Assembly (NCBI RefSeq): GCF_018141425.1
Contig: NZ_CP058561.1
Span: 62,001 to 126,000 of the forward strand
Source of the DNA: Vallitalea guaymasensis
GTDB lineage: Bacteria > Bacillota > Clostridia > Lachnospirales > Vallitaleaceae
Reading direction: 5' to 3'
Length of the DNA stretch: 64,000 nucleotides
This document shows positions 35,395 to 44,515 of the stretch, piece by piece. The notes beneath the pieces are model-generated. The model worked only from the letters and a program-made list of their open reading frames with translations. It ran no database searches and was not told the origin of the DNA. The stretch's first letter is position 1; each line of letters starts with the position of its first letter. Both the position numbers and the translations under genes were made by a program.

Positions 35395-35520
35395 TAATAT
35401 CATATTTAATGGTAACATTTTATATATAAGTTAATCTATATAAGTCTAATTAGATGATTGCTGTATTAGCAATTTTAAAACATTAATTTAAAGTTATTGT
35501 AAATTAATAACTATAACTCA

Positions 35521-35528
35521 CATACAAT
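35521..35528 (+). promoter_or_regulatory. SigE-like -10 element (CATACAAT)
   Basis: CATACAAT equals the SigE -10 consensus, 34 bases before the TTG start of the next gene. The -35 region (ATAACTATA) is only a loose fit. Confidence 0.4.
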
Positions 35529-35561
35529 ATTATAGATAATAGATTTAGGAGGCAAAGAGAT

Positions 35562-36002
35562 TTGGATTCCAACACAGAGATTGATACTATTGTGAATAGT
35601 AATGAGATGAATGTTGTGAAAGCTGCCATACCCTACATGAGCTTAGAAAATCAAAGGAATTTGGCAGTACTTATTAAATTCATAGAATTAATGAAAACTG
35701 TAAAATTATATAATAACCCTGCAATCAATGAAATCCAAGAATTGAATAGGCCAAATATAACCAAAAGAGATATGCTATATGCTCTACGTTCAAGGTGCTC
35801 AGATAAAAACAAACAAATTATTGACATTATGTTGAATATCAAAAACATACAATCAATGATGACTTCCATGAACGATAAACCTTCCCACCAGCCTGAAATT
35901 AATAATTTCAACAATGTTAATGACAAAGTTCCTAATGAAACTAATGAAAATCTTAATCAAGAGGAATTAATAAAAAAATTAAAGCATTTAATGCAGGAAT
36001 AG
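35562..36002 (+). CDS. Small helical protein with two copies of the shared module
   Basis: 146 aa with a TTG start 8 bases after AGGAGG. Two similar helical units can be aligned: NVVKAAIPYMSLENQRNL and onward (about 17-52), and DMLYALRSRCSDKNKQII and onward (about 67-102). Each is a helix ending in M/C-S, a turn and a second helix. The C-terminus is Asn/Glu-rich, then helical. The style recalls uncharacterised Clostridia proteins found near tiny Met-rich genes. Not membrane-bound. Function unknown; likely partner of the neighbouring small proteins. Confidence 0.65.
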   Translation: MDSNTEIDTIVNSNEMNVVKAAIPYMSLENQRNLAVLIKFIELMKTVKLYNNPAINEIQELNRPNITKRDMLYALRSRCSDKNKQIIDIMLNIKNIQSMMTSMNDKPSHQPEINNFNNVNDKVPNETNENLNQEELIKKLKHLMQE

Positions 36003-36080
36003 GTCAATATACATAAGTTAATTAACATATTATCTTTTAATATATTATAAATAATTTTATTGATAGAAAGGGTGTATTAT

Positions 36081-36356
36081 ATGAGCGATAGTTCTCACAT
36101 CTTAAATGACGAAGCTTTCAAAGATATAAGTCCACAAAAACTAAAAATAATGGTTGACATGCTTAATGATATGACTGGAAAACCTATGGAACAAAAGGTT
36201 AGGGTCTTATTTAGTTATGGAGTAAAAATGAAACAAAAAGGGTTACAATTCACAAAACAGGAATCCTCACTGATTATCGACTCCATGAAAAGTAATTTAT
36301 CTCCTACTGATAGAAATAAACTGGATATGGTTGTAACAATGATGGAAATGATGTAA
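36081..36356 (+). CDS. Small helical protein, third module carrier
   Basis: 91 aa from the ATG at 36081, 6 bases after GAAAGGGTG (the frame opens at 36060). After DISPQKLKIMVDMLNDMTGK it carries FTKQESSLIIDSMKSNLS followed by PTDRNKLDMVVTMMEMM, which lines up with the repeat unit of the two preceding helical proteins. It ends only 9 bases before the duplicated target of the IS element, so its own downstream terminator may have been separated from it. Function unknown. Confidence 0.65.
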   Translation: MSDSSHILNDEAFKDISPQKLKIMVDMLNDMTGKPMEQKVRVLFSYGVKMKQKGLQFTKQESSLIIDSMKSNLSPTDRNKLDMVVTMMEMM

Positions 36357-36364
36357 ATATCAAA

Positions 36365-36372
36365 AATAAATC
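36365..36372. repeat. Left copy of 8-bp target duplication (AATAAATC)
   Basis: AATAAATC directly abuts the left inverted repeat of the IS element. The identical 8-mer stands at 37993-38000 against the right end. Confidence 0.85.
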
Positions 36373-36451
36373 GAGAATGTCCTAAAAAGTGTGTAAAATA
36401 TCTCCAACCTGGCTAAAATCTAAATAAAAATGCCAGGAAGGAGATTTTATT

Positions 36452-37675
36452 ATGGCAAATAATCTTATTACTAAAGAACAAGCACAATCAATAATTGAAA
36501 ACAATGATATCAAAACTCCACAAGATATTATGGGTGCTCTAAAAAATATGTTTAGGGATGTTATTCAAGAAATGCTTGAAAACGAGATGGATGAAACTCT
36601 AGGCTACGAACGTTACGATCATGACCAACCTAAATCCAACTATCGAAATGGTTATTCTCAAAAGAAAGTTCGTTCTTCTCTAGGTGAAATAGATATTGAT
36701 GTGCCTAGAGACCGAAATGCTGATTTTGAACCTAAGATTGTTCCTAAACGGAAAAAAGATATTTCAGATATTGAGAAACAAATCATAAGTCTCTATGCTC
36801 GTGGTATGTCCACAAGAGATATTCATGAACAAATGAATGAACTCTATGGAATAAATGTTTCGGCAGATATGGTAAGTAGAATAACGGATAAGCTAATACC
36901 AACAATTAAAGAATGGCAAGGAAGACCCTTAGAACCTATATACCCTTTTGTTTTTATGGATGCAATTCACTTTAAAGTAAGAACCGAAGGACGCGTTATC
37001 AATCGAGCAGCTTATGTGATCATTGGTGTTAACCTAGATGGTATGAAGGATGTATTAGGTATCTGGATAGGTGAAAACGAGAGCTCTAAATTCTGGTTAA
37101 ACATTCTTAATCAATTATCTTCACGAGGAGTTAAAGATGTCCTTATCTTCTCTGTAGATGGGCTTTCTGGTATGAAAGAAGCTATCCAAACAGTTTATCC
37201 ACGAGCAGAAATACAGCGTTGTATCATACATCAATTAAGAAATTCATTCAAGTTTGTATCCTATAAAGATTACAAAGAATTTACAAGAGATTTCAAAGAG
37301 GTTTATCGTGCTTCATCAGAAGATTTAGCTTTATTAAAGCTTGATGAATTAGAAGATAAATGGGGAGCTAAATATCCTCATGCGTTAACGAGTTGGAGAA
37401 AAAATTGGGATGTATTGTGTCCATTTTTTAAATTCCCAGATGACATCAGGCGTATTATGTATACAACAAATGTTATTGAAAATCTTAATAGGCAATATCG
37501 TAAAGTAACAAAGAGCAAATGTATTTTTCCAACAGATACATCCTTACAAAAAATGCTTTTTTTAGCTACAGATAAAGCTACCAAAAAATGGACACAAAGG
37601 TATCGAGGTTGGGATAAAATACTCAATCAATTAACCATTTTATATAATGAACGTATAACACCTTATATTGGCTAA
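36452..37675 (+). CDS. IS256 family transposase (mutator-type)
   Basis: 407 aa, full length. The DDE catalytic residues are seen in PFVFMDAIHFKVR (first Asp), IFSVDGLSGMKEAIQ (second Asp) and TTNVIENLNRQYRK (Glu), with CIIHQLRNSFKFVS between them, as in other IS256 transposases. The N-terminal part (RDVIQEMLENEMDETLGYERYD, SNYRNGYSQKKVRSSLG) binds the ends. AAGGAG lies 8 bases upstream. No stop or frameshift, so probably active. Confidence 0.97.
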   Translation: MANNLITKEQAQSIIENNDIKTPQDIMGALKNMFRDVIQEMLENEMDETLGYERYDHDQPKSNYRNGYSQKKVRSSLGEIDIDVPRDRNADFEPKIVPKRKKDISDIEKQIISLYARGMSTRDIHEQMNELYGINVSADMVSRITDKLIPTIKEWQGRPLEPIYPFVFMDAIHFKVRTEGRVINRAAYVIIGVNLDGMKDVLGIWIGENESSKFWLNILNQLSSRGVKDVLIFSVDGLSGMKEAIQTVYPRAEIQRCIIHQLRNSFKFVSYKDYKEFTRDFKEVYRASSEDLALLKLDELEDKWGAKYPHALTSWRKNWDVLCPFFKFPDDIRRIMYTTNVIENLNRQYRKVTKSKCIFPTDTSLQKMLFLATDKATKKWTQRYRGWDKILNQLTILYNERITPYIG

Positions 37676-37687
37676 CTACCGTTCACT

Positions 37688-37732
37688 TTTACGAAGTAAA
37701 GGTAGTATAAATCTCCACCTTTACTTCGTAAA
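37688..37732 (+). other. Strong hairpin inside the IS element
   Basis: TTTACGAAGTAAAGGT and ACCTTTACTTCGTAAA form a perfect 16-bp stem (37688-37703 and 37717-37732) 12 bases after the transposase stop. It may terminate the transposase transcript. The rest of the element tail, 37733-37966, shows nothing recognisable. Confidence 0.6.
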
Positions 37733-37992
37733 TTTTACATGCATTTAGTAAGTGCTGATGGGACCCAAAAATGAAACAGAATATATTAATTTCCCATCAT
37801 ATAAAGAGTTTAGCATGTAAAAACGTTCACTAAACAGTGTTAATTCTAGAGATTTTGCACCCCAAAAATGATACTATTATAGTATTGTCATAATACAGCT
37901 AAATTATGGGAATATTATTAATAAATATAAAAATAACCACCCCAGCCGTACATAGCTAGGATGGATTTTTACACACTTAGTGTGACACTACC

Positions 37993-38000
37993 AATAAATC
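37993..38000. repeat. Right copy of 8-bp target duplication (AATAAATC)
   Basis: Identical to 36365-36372. It overlaps the first bases of the leuS terminator stem. Confidence 0.85.
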
Positions 38001-38044
38001 CATATATCCTACCATAATTAATGGTTAATAGGATATATGGATTT
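37996..38044 (-). terminator. leuS terminator, U-tract altered by the IS
   Basis: AAATCCATATATCCTA and TAGGATATATGGATTT (37996-38011 and 38029-38044) form a perfect 16-bp stem with an inner ACCAT/ATGGT pair. On the minus strand it is now followed by ATT then IS sequence. Before insertion it would have read ATTTTTG, judging from the left flank at 36361-36372. Confidence 0.75.
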
Positions 38045-38048
38045 TATA

Positions 38049-40460
38049 TTATTTAACTACTATATTAATAATCTTTTTAGGTACATAGATTTCTTTAACG
38101 ATGTTCTTACCATCAAGCTTGCTTTCTATAGCATTTCTAGCTTTTTCAAGTACACTGTCTTTTGCTTCATCAACATCAATAGTGATTGTAGCTCTTACCT
38201 TTCCATTTACTTGGACTGGCATTTCAACTTGGTCGTCTTTCATTTTGTCTTCATCGTATGTTGGCCATCCTTTAGTGAATACACTTTCCTCATGACCAAG
38301 CATTTGCCACAATTCTTCTGATATATGAGGTACAAAAGGAGCAAGTAGGATTATTAGATTTTCTAATGTTTCTTTATCTACTCCACCATCTTTTTTAGAT
38401 ATACTAACTAATTTATTAGTATATTCCATAAAAGCACTAACTACAGTATTAAGGTGGAAACTATCAAGACGATTAGTTACTTCATAAATCAATTGATTTC
38501 TGACTTTTTCTAACTCACCAGTAACTTTTACATCTCTATCCTTGTTATCATTAACCAAGTTCCATACTTTGTTAATATAACGATAAACTCCATCAATTCC
38601 TCTATCATCCCACTCAGAATCAAGTTCTGGTGGTCCAACAAATAGTTCATACAATCTTAATGAGTCACAACCATATTTTTCTACAAGATCATCTGGTGAA
38701 ACTACATTACCTTTGGATTTACTCATCTTAGCACCATTTTTACATATCATACCTTGGTTGAAAAGACGTTTGAATGGTTCTTCAAAATCAACTACACCTA
38801 TATCATATAAGAATTTAGTATAGAATCTTGCATATAACAAGTGAAGTACCGCATGCTCTATTCCACCAACATACATATCAACTGGTAACCATTCTTTTGC
38901 TTTTTCTTTAGAAACTAATTCATTATCATTATTAACATCAATGTATCTTAAGAAATACCATGATGAACCTGCCCATTGTGGCATTGTATTAGTTTCTCTT
39001 TTTGCTTTTCCGCCACATACTGGACAAGTAGTATTAACCCATTCGTCTATTGCAGCAAGTGGTGATTCGCCAGTTCCTGTTGGCTCATATGATTCAACAT
39101 TAGGAAGAGTTACTGGTAATTGATCCTCTGGAACTGGAACAGCTCCACATTTTTCACAATGTATAATTGGGATTGGTTCTCCCCAATATCTTTGTCTTGA
39201 GAATACCCAGTCTCTTAATTTATAATTAACTGTTTTCTTACCTATCTCATGTTCTTCTAGATAATTAGCTATAGCTTCTTTTGACTGGGATGATTTCATT
39301 CCATTGAATACATCAGAATTAATCATTTCACCTTCGCCAATATAAGCTTCTTGTAGATCTTCTATCTCTTTTCCATCTTCTGCAATAACTTGAATTATAG
39401 GTAAATCAAATTTCTTAGCAAAAGCAAAGTCTCTATCATCATGTGCAGGAACACACATTATCGCTCCTGTACCATAATCAGCCAATACATAATCTGAAAT
39501 CCAAATAGGAATCTTGGCACCATTTAATGGATTAACAGCATAACTTCCAGTAAATACGCCAGTTTTTTCTTTGTCCTGTAATCTATCAACTGATGATTTC
39601 ATAGAAGTATTGAACACATATTTTTCTACTTCTTCTTTTTGTTCCTCAGTAGCTAATTTACTAACCATTTCATGTTCAGGAGCAAGAACCATGAATGTAG
39701 AACCATATAATGTATCAGGTCTAGTAGTAAATACCTTGATTCTCTCATCTATACCATTAACTTTAAAGTCAATTTCTGCTCCGTAGGATTTACCAATCCA
39801 ATCACTTTGCATTTTGATAACTTTAGCAGGCCATTCAAGCTTTTGTAAGTCATCAAGTAATCTCTCAGCGTATGCAGTTATCTTAAGCATCCATTGACGT
39901 AGATTTTTCTTAGTAACTTCAGCACCACATCTTTCGCAAGTACCATTTACTACTTCTTCATTGGCAAGACCTGTTTTACAGTCTGGACACCAGTTTATTG
40001 GCATTTGCTTTTCATAAGCTAAACCTTCTTTGAACATTTTTACAAATATCCATTGAGTCCATTTATAATATTTTGGGTCTGTTGTATTAACTTCTTTAGT
40101 CCAATCATAGATTGCACTGATTTCTTTTAATTGTCTCTTGAAATTCTCTACATTGGTAGCTGTAGCCTTTGATGGATGAATTCCCATCTTTATGGCATAG
40201 TTTTCAGCTGGAAGACCGAATGCATCCCAACCCATTGGATGAAGTACATAATAATTTTGAAGTACTTTGTATCTACTCCAAACATCACTAAGTACATAAC
40301 CTCTCCAGTGTCCTACATGTAATCCACTACCTGATGGATATGGGAACATGTCTAGGCAATAATATTTTTCTTTGCCTTCTTCATCTTTATTGATTGGATT
40401 ATCTTTCCAGATATTACGCCATTTTGTTTCTATTTGTTTATGATTATAAACAGCGCTCAT
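38049..40460 (-). CDS. leuS: Leucyl-tRNA synthetase
   Basis: 803 aa bacterial type. HIGH is HVGH at residues 48-51 (FPYPSGSGLHVGHWRGY). The zinc module CPDCKTGLANEEVV/CERCG follows. The CP1 editing domain includes TTRPDTLYGSTFMVLAPEH and GTGAIMCVPAHDDRDFAFA. KMSKS is intact (GAKMSKSKGN, near residue 575), with the anticodon-binding domain and a C-terminal domain (VQVNGKVRATITI) after it. It charges tRNA-Leu and removes mischarged amino acids. Controlled by the T-box leader upstream. Confidence 0.97.
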   Translation of the reverse strand: MSAVYNHKQIETKWRNIWKDNPINKDEEGKEKYYCLDMFPYPSGSGLHVGHWRGYVLSDVWSRYKVLQNYYVLHPMGWDAFGLPAENYAIKMGIHPSKATATNVENFKRQLKEISAIYDWTKEVNTTDPKYYKWTQWIFVKMFKEGLAYEKQMPINWCPDCKTGLANEEVVNGTCERCGAEVTKKNLRQWMLKITAYAERLLDDLQKLEWPAKVIKMQSDWIGKSYGAEIDFKVNGIDERIKVFTTRPDTLYGSTFMVLAPEHEMVSKLATEEQKEEVEKYVFNTSMKSSVDRLQDKEKTGVFTGSYAVNPLNGAKIPIWISDYVLADYGTGAIMCVPAHDDRDFAFAKKFDLPIIQVIAEDGKEIEDLQEAYIGEGEMINSDVFNGMKSSQSKEAIANYLEEHEIGKKTVNYKLRDWVFSRQRYWGEPIPIIHCEKCGAVPVPEDQLPVTLPNVESYEPTGTGESPLAAIDEWVNTTCPVCGGKAKRETNTMPQWAGSSWYFLRYIDVNNDNELVSKEKAKEWLPVDMYVGGIEHAVLHLLYARFYTKFLYDIGVVDFEEPFKRLFNQGMICKNGAKMSKSKGNVVSPDDLVEKYGCDSLRLYELFVGPPELDSEWDDRGIDGVYRYINKVWNLVNDNKDRDVKVTGELEKVRNQLIYEVTNRLDSFHLNTVVSAFMEYTNKLVSISKKDGGVDKETLENLIILLAPFVPHISEELWQMLGHEESVFTKGWPTYDEDKMKDDQVEMPVQVNGKVRATITIDVDEAKDSVLEKARNAIESKLDGKNIVKEIYVPKKIINIVVK

Positions 40461-40512
40461 TTCTTTTTCCTCCTTTATTACCTCTCATAACAAGAATACT
40501 TCATTTTTAGAT

Positions 40513-40755
40513 TAAAAAATCTCTATGCAATTATGCATAGAGACGATATATTCTCGCGGTACCACTCTACTTTATCTCATAAGTATTAACATTCTTATGA
40601 AATACCCTTTGTCTTTGTAACGATAAGTAACCGTCCTAACTTACTTATTTTCAGATAGGATACTCCAAGGCGAGTTCAATATATATTGATACTGTTTTAC
40701 ACCATCCAACAGCTCTCTATAATCAATAAAATATCTACTAATCCTCTTCATCGTA
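40513..40755 (-). ncRNA. T-box riboswitch leader of leuS (tRNA-Leu)
   Basis: The T-box core AGTGGTACCGCG is at 40566-40555 on the minus strand. A terminator stem TCTCTATGCA / TGCATAGAGA with a run of Ts follows (40542-40513). In stem I the triplet after TTGAA is CTC (40674-40672), a leucine codon, which fits the downstream gene and gives a reference for reading the other T-box in this window. Confidence 0.93.
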
Positions 40756-40859
40756 TATTATAATTATATAATTAACCGTATCATAACATATTGAATGGTG
40801 AAAATCAAGACATAATATAGAAAGAAAATCAATTTTACCATAAGTCATTTATTACAATA

Positions 40860-41828
40860 TTATTCTTGATTATCTGTATTGAATATTCCATTCCAATCTG
40901 GAAAAATATCAATTTTTGTAATCTTACTAGCCTCATTAAGTTCTTCAGTATCAATTTGAATCATCATCATGTACATATTACCAAGGTCAAAATATAAAGC
41001 TTCTGTAAAATCATATTTATATATAGCTTTATAATGATTACAAACCTTTAGAGCATTATCCCCTACACCAAAACCATCTTGAGTAAGGTATCCTTCTTTA
41101 TTCGTCCTTACACCCATTACTCTTGATAGTCTACTGTCCAAAGTGATGTCCAAACCATTTCCTTCTTCATCATTATAGGCAATTAAAAAGCCATTACCAT
41201 CTTTTATGACAGCATAATCAGTTCCATATTGTGAAATGACTTTTTCTTTCATATCACCGATTTTTATATCTCCAATTTTCATCTCTACATCAAGAGAATC
41301 ATAGTCAAATTTACCTTCTACTTGGTCAGATAAACCTTCTATTTTAATATAACCATATCTATTCCATGTGATAGAACCTAAATCTTCAACAAGAGCCCAT
41401 TTTTCATCTAAATTATTTGTTCCAGTTGATATAACCCTGACCTCTTTAGGACTAGTTCCAATGATTTCTGAATCAGAATATGGGAACATCATTAATGAAC
41501 AATCACTTTCATAAGATTTTACCCCTACAATATCTTGATATTTATCTTCCCTGTATATGAGGTCTCCATCTTTATTTTCAGCTTTATCCTGATTAACACT
41601 ATCATTATCTATGGCATCAATTTGTTCATTAAGTTTTTTATTTTCTTCTTCAAACTTTACTACCTGCTGTTTAAGATCATCAATCATTTTTTTCTGTGTT
41701 TTCTGATTCTCATTATTATTAATTACAGTTTGTCCCTCATTTACTTGTTTTTGATTATTGCATCCTGTATTGATTACTAATAATATCATTAATACTATAG
41801 ATACACTTAATACTCTCCTATATTTCAT
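40860..41828 (-). CDS. Lipoprotein with coiled coil, unknown
   Basis: 322 aa. The signal MKYRRVLSVSIVLMILLVINTGC has a lipobox (NTGC). Residues about 45-75 are a coiled coil (KMIDDLKQQVVKFEEENKKLNE). The rest is a mixed alpha/beta domain with aromatic strands and an internal region KIGDMKEKVISQYGTDYAVIKD, which resembles the short duplicated loops of SH3-like or SmpA/OmlA-like surface modules. No named family. Surface-attached. GAGGGAG precedes the ATG. Confidence 0.75.
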   Translation of the reverse strand: MKYRRVLSVSIVLMILLVINTGCNNQKQVNEGQTVINNNENQKTQKKMIDDLKQQVVKFEEENKKLNEQIDAIDNDSVNQDKAENKDGDLIYREDKYQDIVGVKSYESDCSLMMFPYSDSEIIGTSPKEVRVISTGTNNLDEKWALVEDLGSITWNRYGYIKIEGLSDQVEGKFDYDSLDVEMKIGDIKIGDMKEKVISQYGTDYAVIKDGNGFLIAYNDEEGNGLDITLDSRLSRVMGVRTNKEGYLTQDGFGVGDNALKVCNHYKAIYKYDFTEALYFDLGNMYMMMIQIDTEELNEASKITKIDIFPDWNGIFNTDNQE

Positions 41829-41895
41829 TTTTCTCTCCCTCTTTATTGAAATTAACTAAGTAACAAATTATGGAAATAGATTTATCATGACAATA

Positions 41896-42681
41896 CTAGT
41901 TTTCCATATTTATTTGTCCTCTGCCCTCGTTTCTTTCATATCCTATACCTTCATATAATTTTAGAGCGTTATAATTTTCCACATCAGTTGCTATAAAGCT
42001 CCTTACAGCACCCTTTTCTATACCCCATTCAATGCAATAATTCAACATAGATTTACCTATACCTTGATGTTGATACTTAGGGTCTACCGCCAATAATCTA
42101 ATCCATACCACAGTTCCTTTTTCACTATCAAATCCATACAGATTCACTAATGCAACCCCAATGATTTCATCATCTTTTTCTACAACGAATATTTTGGAGT
42201 TTTCTGTTTGATACCACTCTTTTATTATTTCTTCATCTTCTCCATTAAAACCTCTAGATAATCCTTTGCAAGACTTAGTGAGTAAACTAGCTTTTTGTGT
42301 TTCGGATTCTTTTAATTCTCTTATCTCTACACTAGTACTGCTATTACATATGTATTTAGTTAAATCCTTATACCATAAATCTATAAATTCACTTTCTATA
42401 TTAAATCCTATTGTATTCATCACTTCTATAAAATCTTCTGGTATAAACTCTACATATATTTTATTTCCTTTCATTTCGGTTATGAAATTGTTAAGTTCTT
42501 TTATAATATTATCTCTAGAATTACATGCCCAGTACAACTGAATTTTATCTATCAAAACTTTATATGCTATTAAACACTCATTATTTTCTTTATATATTAA
42601 TGAATTCTCCAAATCTTCTTCATCAACATATTCAAAGCAATTGTATTTGTATGTTTTTCCCTTACTGATTAATGATTTCAT
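41896..42681 (-). CDS. GNAT family N-acetyltransferase
   Basis: 261 aa. The C-terminal half (about 120-260) is a GNAT domain, with IRLLAVDPKYQHQGIGKSML as the acetyl-CoA-binding motif A and ENYNALKLYEGIGYERNEGR as motif B. The N-terminal half is a second, poorly conserved GNAT-like unit (CLIAYKVLIDKIQLYWACNS), so this may be a tandem GNAT. Substrate unknown. AAGGAGA is 8 bases before the ATG. Confidence 0.85.
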   Translation of the reverse strand: MKSLISKGKTYKYNCFEYVDEEDLENSLIYKENNECLIAYKVLIDKIQLYWACNSRDNIIKELNNFITEMKGNKIYVEFIPEDFIEVMNTIGFNIESEFIDLWYKDLTKYICNSSTSVEIRELKESETQKASLLTKSCKGLSRGFNGEDEEIIKEWYQTENSKIFVVEKDDEIIGVALVNLYGFDSEKGTVVWIRLLAVDPKYQHQGIGKSMLNYCIEWGIEKGAVRSFIATDVENYNALKLYEGIGYERNEGRGQINMEN

Positions 42682-42715
42682 ATTTTATTTCTCCTTACTA
42701 AAAGTGTTGATTATA

Positions 42716-43240
42716 CTAATCAATCAACTTATTATTATTTTGCTTATTTTTATATCTTCTGTTTTTAACAATCAAATAAATACCGATTGCTAATTTTAAC
42801 ACTGGACCAAATATCTCAAAGAACCTTATCAATCTAATATTAAAATCATACTCTTGAAAATTACTAGAAAAATAATATGGTATTTGAGCTAAGAAAGCTG
42901 GTAATGTTTTTATTATAATTATAATTCCTAAAACTAATAATACAATACTTAATAACTCCCTATACTCTACATTGATATTTAAGCTGTCATCACTATCATT
43001 TCCTATGATAGCTGAAACAATCTTGTCTGTATAAATCCATAATAAGACAGCTATTCCTAAGATTACAATGAAATTAATTATAAAATATGCTAAAGTGTTT
43101 ACTCCTAAAGTCTGCAAAGCACTATTAGCTCCTTTTATCCCAGGTACACAGAAAATAACGACTTCTTTGAATAGGATAATAGCCTTAATAAAATAATACA
43201 GTGATAAAACCCTAATTAATAATTTACCTAATTTCCTCAT
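42716..43240 (-). CDS. Four-helix membrane protein, unknown
   Basis: 174 aa with about four hydrophobic segments: LLIRVLSLYYFIKAIILF, LAYFIINFIVILGIAVLLWIY, LLSIVLLVLGIIIIIKTLPAFL and FGPVLKLAIGIYLIV. It ends in a basic tail (KNRRYKNKQNNNK). GGAGGGA precedes the start. No family recognised. Located between the GNAT gene and other short membrane-anchored proteins on the same strand, all apparently of local or lineage-specific type. Confidence 0.7.
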   Translation of the reverse strand: MRKLGKLLIRVLSLYYFIKAIILFKEVVIFCVPGIKGANSALQTLGVNTLAYFIINFIVILGIAVLLWIYTDKIVSAIIGNDSDDSLNINVEYRELLSIVLLVLGIIIIIKTLPAFLAQIPYYFSSNFQEYDFNIRLIRFFEIFGPVLKLAIGIYLIVKNRRYKNKQNNNKLID

Positions 43241-43425
43241 TTGTAGATACTCCCTCCATTTATTAGTATTACTATAAAATTATTTTTTAGTTCCTTATAA
43301 CTATTATATCTAATAAATTAGCAATATCAATATCATAATTAATATAAATTTATACTATTAGTTTATATTTTATTATCAAATTAATTCAATTATAGCTATT
43401 TTGAAGCTTCTTGATTATATCAAAA

Positions 43426-43983
43426 TTAATTCACATAGTATTTCCCACTATTACTAATCACTATTTTATTCTTTTTATTTTGTTTAATAAGATCTATTTC
43501 TCCTTTTTCTATCAATTCATTAATGGTTATGCATTCTTGCTCACTACGTACTTGTTTTTGATTGAATTCTGTGACAATATTTCTACAACCCCCAAACCAT
43601 ACTCTAGGATTTAAATAGGATTTTATTTCAGCAAAAAAATCTTCTTTTCTGTAATCAAATTCGTTCAACAGTACATTACCTATGTATTCTCTTATATATC
43701 CATTCTTGCTATCCTTTACTACCATTCTTTTACTACCATCTTTATAAAAGCTAAATATCACTCTACCTATTTTCTCACTATATACGCAATCTTTATATGC
43801 TACATCTCCTAAAGTATAGTTTTCTTCTTCAATTGGTGTTAAAGATTCAAAAGAAACTAATAGATCATTTTTTTGCATACATTTGTTCCTATGCATTGAA
43901 TACACAGAAATACTTGCTATAATAAATAATACAGCTATTAATAACCCTATAATTATTCTTCTTAGTATAACGTTTTTATGCAT
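43426..43983 (-). CDS. Single-pass membrane-anchored protein, unknown
   Basis: 185 aa from the ATG at 43983 (GGAGTGAG upstream; the frame opens 9 bases earlier). One N-terminal anchor (IIIGLLIAVLFIIASISVYSM) is followed by an extracytoplasmic domain of about 155 residues without clear motifs. The paired cysteines near DCVYSEK and FGGCRNIV might form a disulfide. A similar anchor-plus-small-domain protein lies next to it at 44009, so the pair may act together. Confidence 0.65.
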   Translation of the reverse strand: MHKNVILRRIIIGLLIAVLFIIASISVYSMHRNKCMQKNDLLVSFESLTPIEEENYTLGDVAYKDCVYSEKIGRVIFSFYKDGSKRMVVKDSKNGYIREYIGNVLLNEFDYRKEDFFAEIKSYLNPRVWFGGCRNIVTEFNQKQVRSEQECITINELIEKGEIDLIKQNKKNKIVISNSGKYYVN

Positions 43984-44008
43984 TATTCTCACTCCATATT
44001 AATTTTGA

Positions 44009-44461
44009 TTATTGATTTCCATAGGGACTTACTATCTTTTCTCTGTTTCTTTCTCCTGTAATACTAAGTATGAGTTTATCCATCTCTTCTCCATTAATTG
44101 ATATTTCTCCATCAGTATTATCTAAATGCAAATTATAATTGGGTTCATTATACCAATAATAACCATCAATAACATATTTATTATAATATATTTTCAACTC
44201 GTATTCAGCAGGTAACCTATCTAGGCAAATATTTTTATTAATATTTCCCGACCTTATCAAATCAAGTATTTTTCTAATAGTTTTTTTATCATCCACTATT
44301 ATTTCTTCTTTTTTAGCATATTGTTTATTCTCAAAATCTGACCAAACAGATATAATTCCAATCTTTTTAACCTTTTTATTATCTATCATTATATTTCCAA
44401 TTATAACTAATATTATAAAAATCAGATTAAGTACTATTATAATTTTAACAATCTTTTTCAT
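44009..44461 (-). CDS. Single-pass membrane-anchored protein, unknown
   Basis: 150 aa. The N-terminal anchor IIIVLNLIFIILVIIGNIMI is followed by an extracytoplasmic domain. YAKKEEIIVDDKKTIRKIL and ELKIYYNKYVIDGYYWY suggest a small beta-rich fold like those in uncharacterised Bacillus/Clostridium secreted proteins. AAGGTGA lies upstream. It ends 25 bases before the 43426 gene begins, so they form a probable two-gene unit. Confidence 0.65.
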   Translation of the reverse strand: MKKIVKIIIVLNLIFIILVIIGNIMIDNKKVKKIGIISVWSDFENKQYAKKEEIIVDDKKTIRKILDLIRSGNINKNICLDRLPAEYELKIYYNKYVIDGYYWYNEPNYNLHLDNTDGEISINGEEMDKLILSITGERNREKIVSPYGNQ

Positions 44462-44515
44462 AATTCACCTTACCATTTCCGATTATATAATTTTAATTTC
44501 AATACACTATCTTAA

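Larger units (their letters stand above)
36373..37992 (+). mobile_element. Complete IS256-family insertion sequence, 1620 bp
   Basis: The left end begins GAGAATGTCCTAAAAAGTGT. The right end, reverse complemented, begins GGTAGTGTCACACTAAGTGT. The terminal repeats match at 19 of the first 26 positions, including 12 in a row. The element is bounded by the perfect 8-bp direct repeat AATAAATC, the duplication size expected for IS256. One intact transposase fills 36452-37675. About 315 bases after it are non-coding, including a strong hairpin. An intact frame and exact duplication indicate a recent insertion. Confidence 0.92.
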
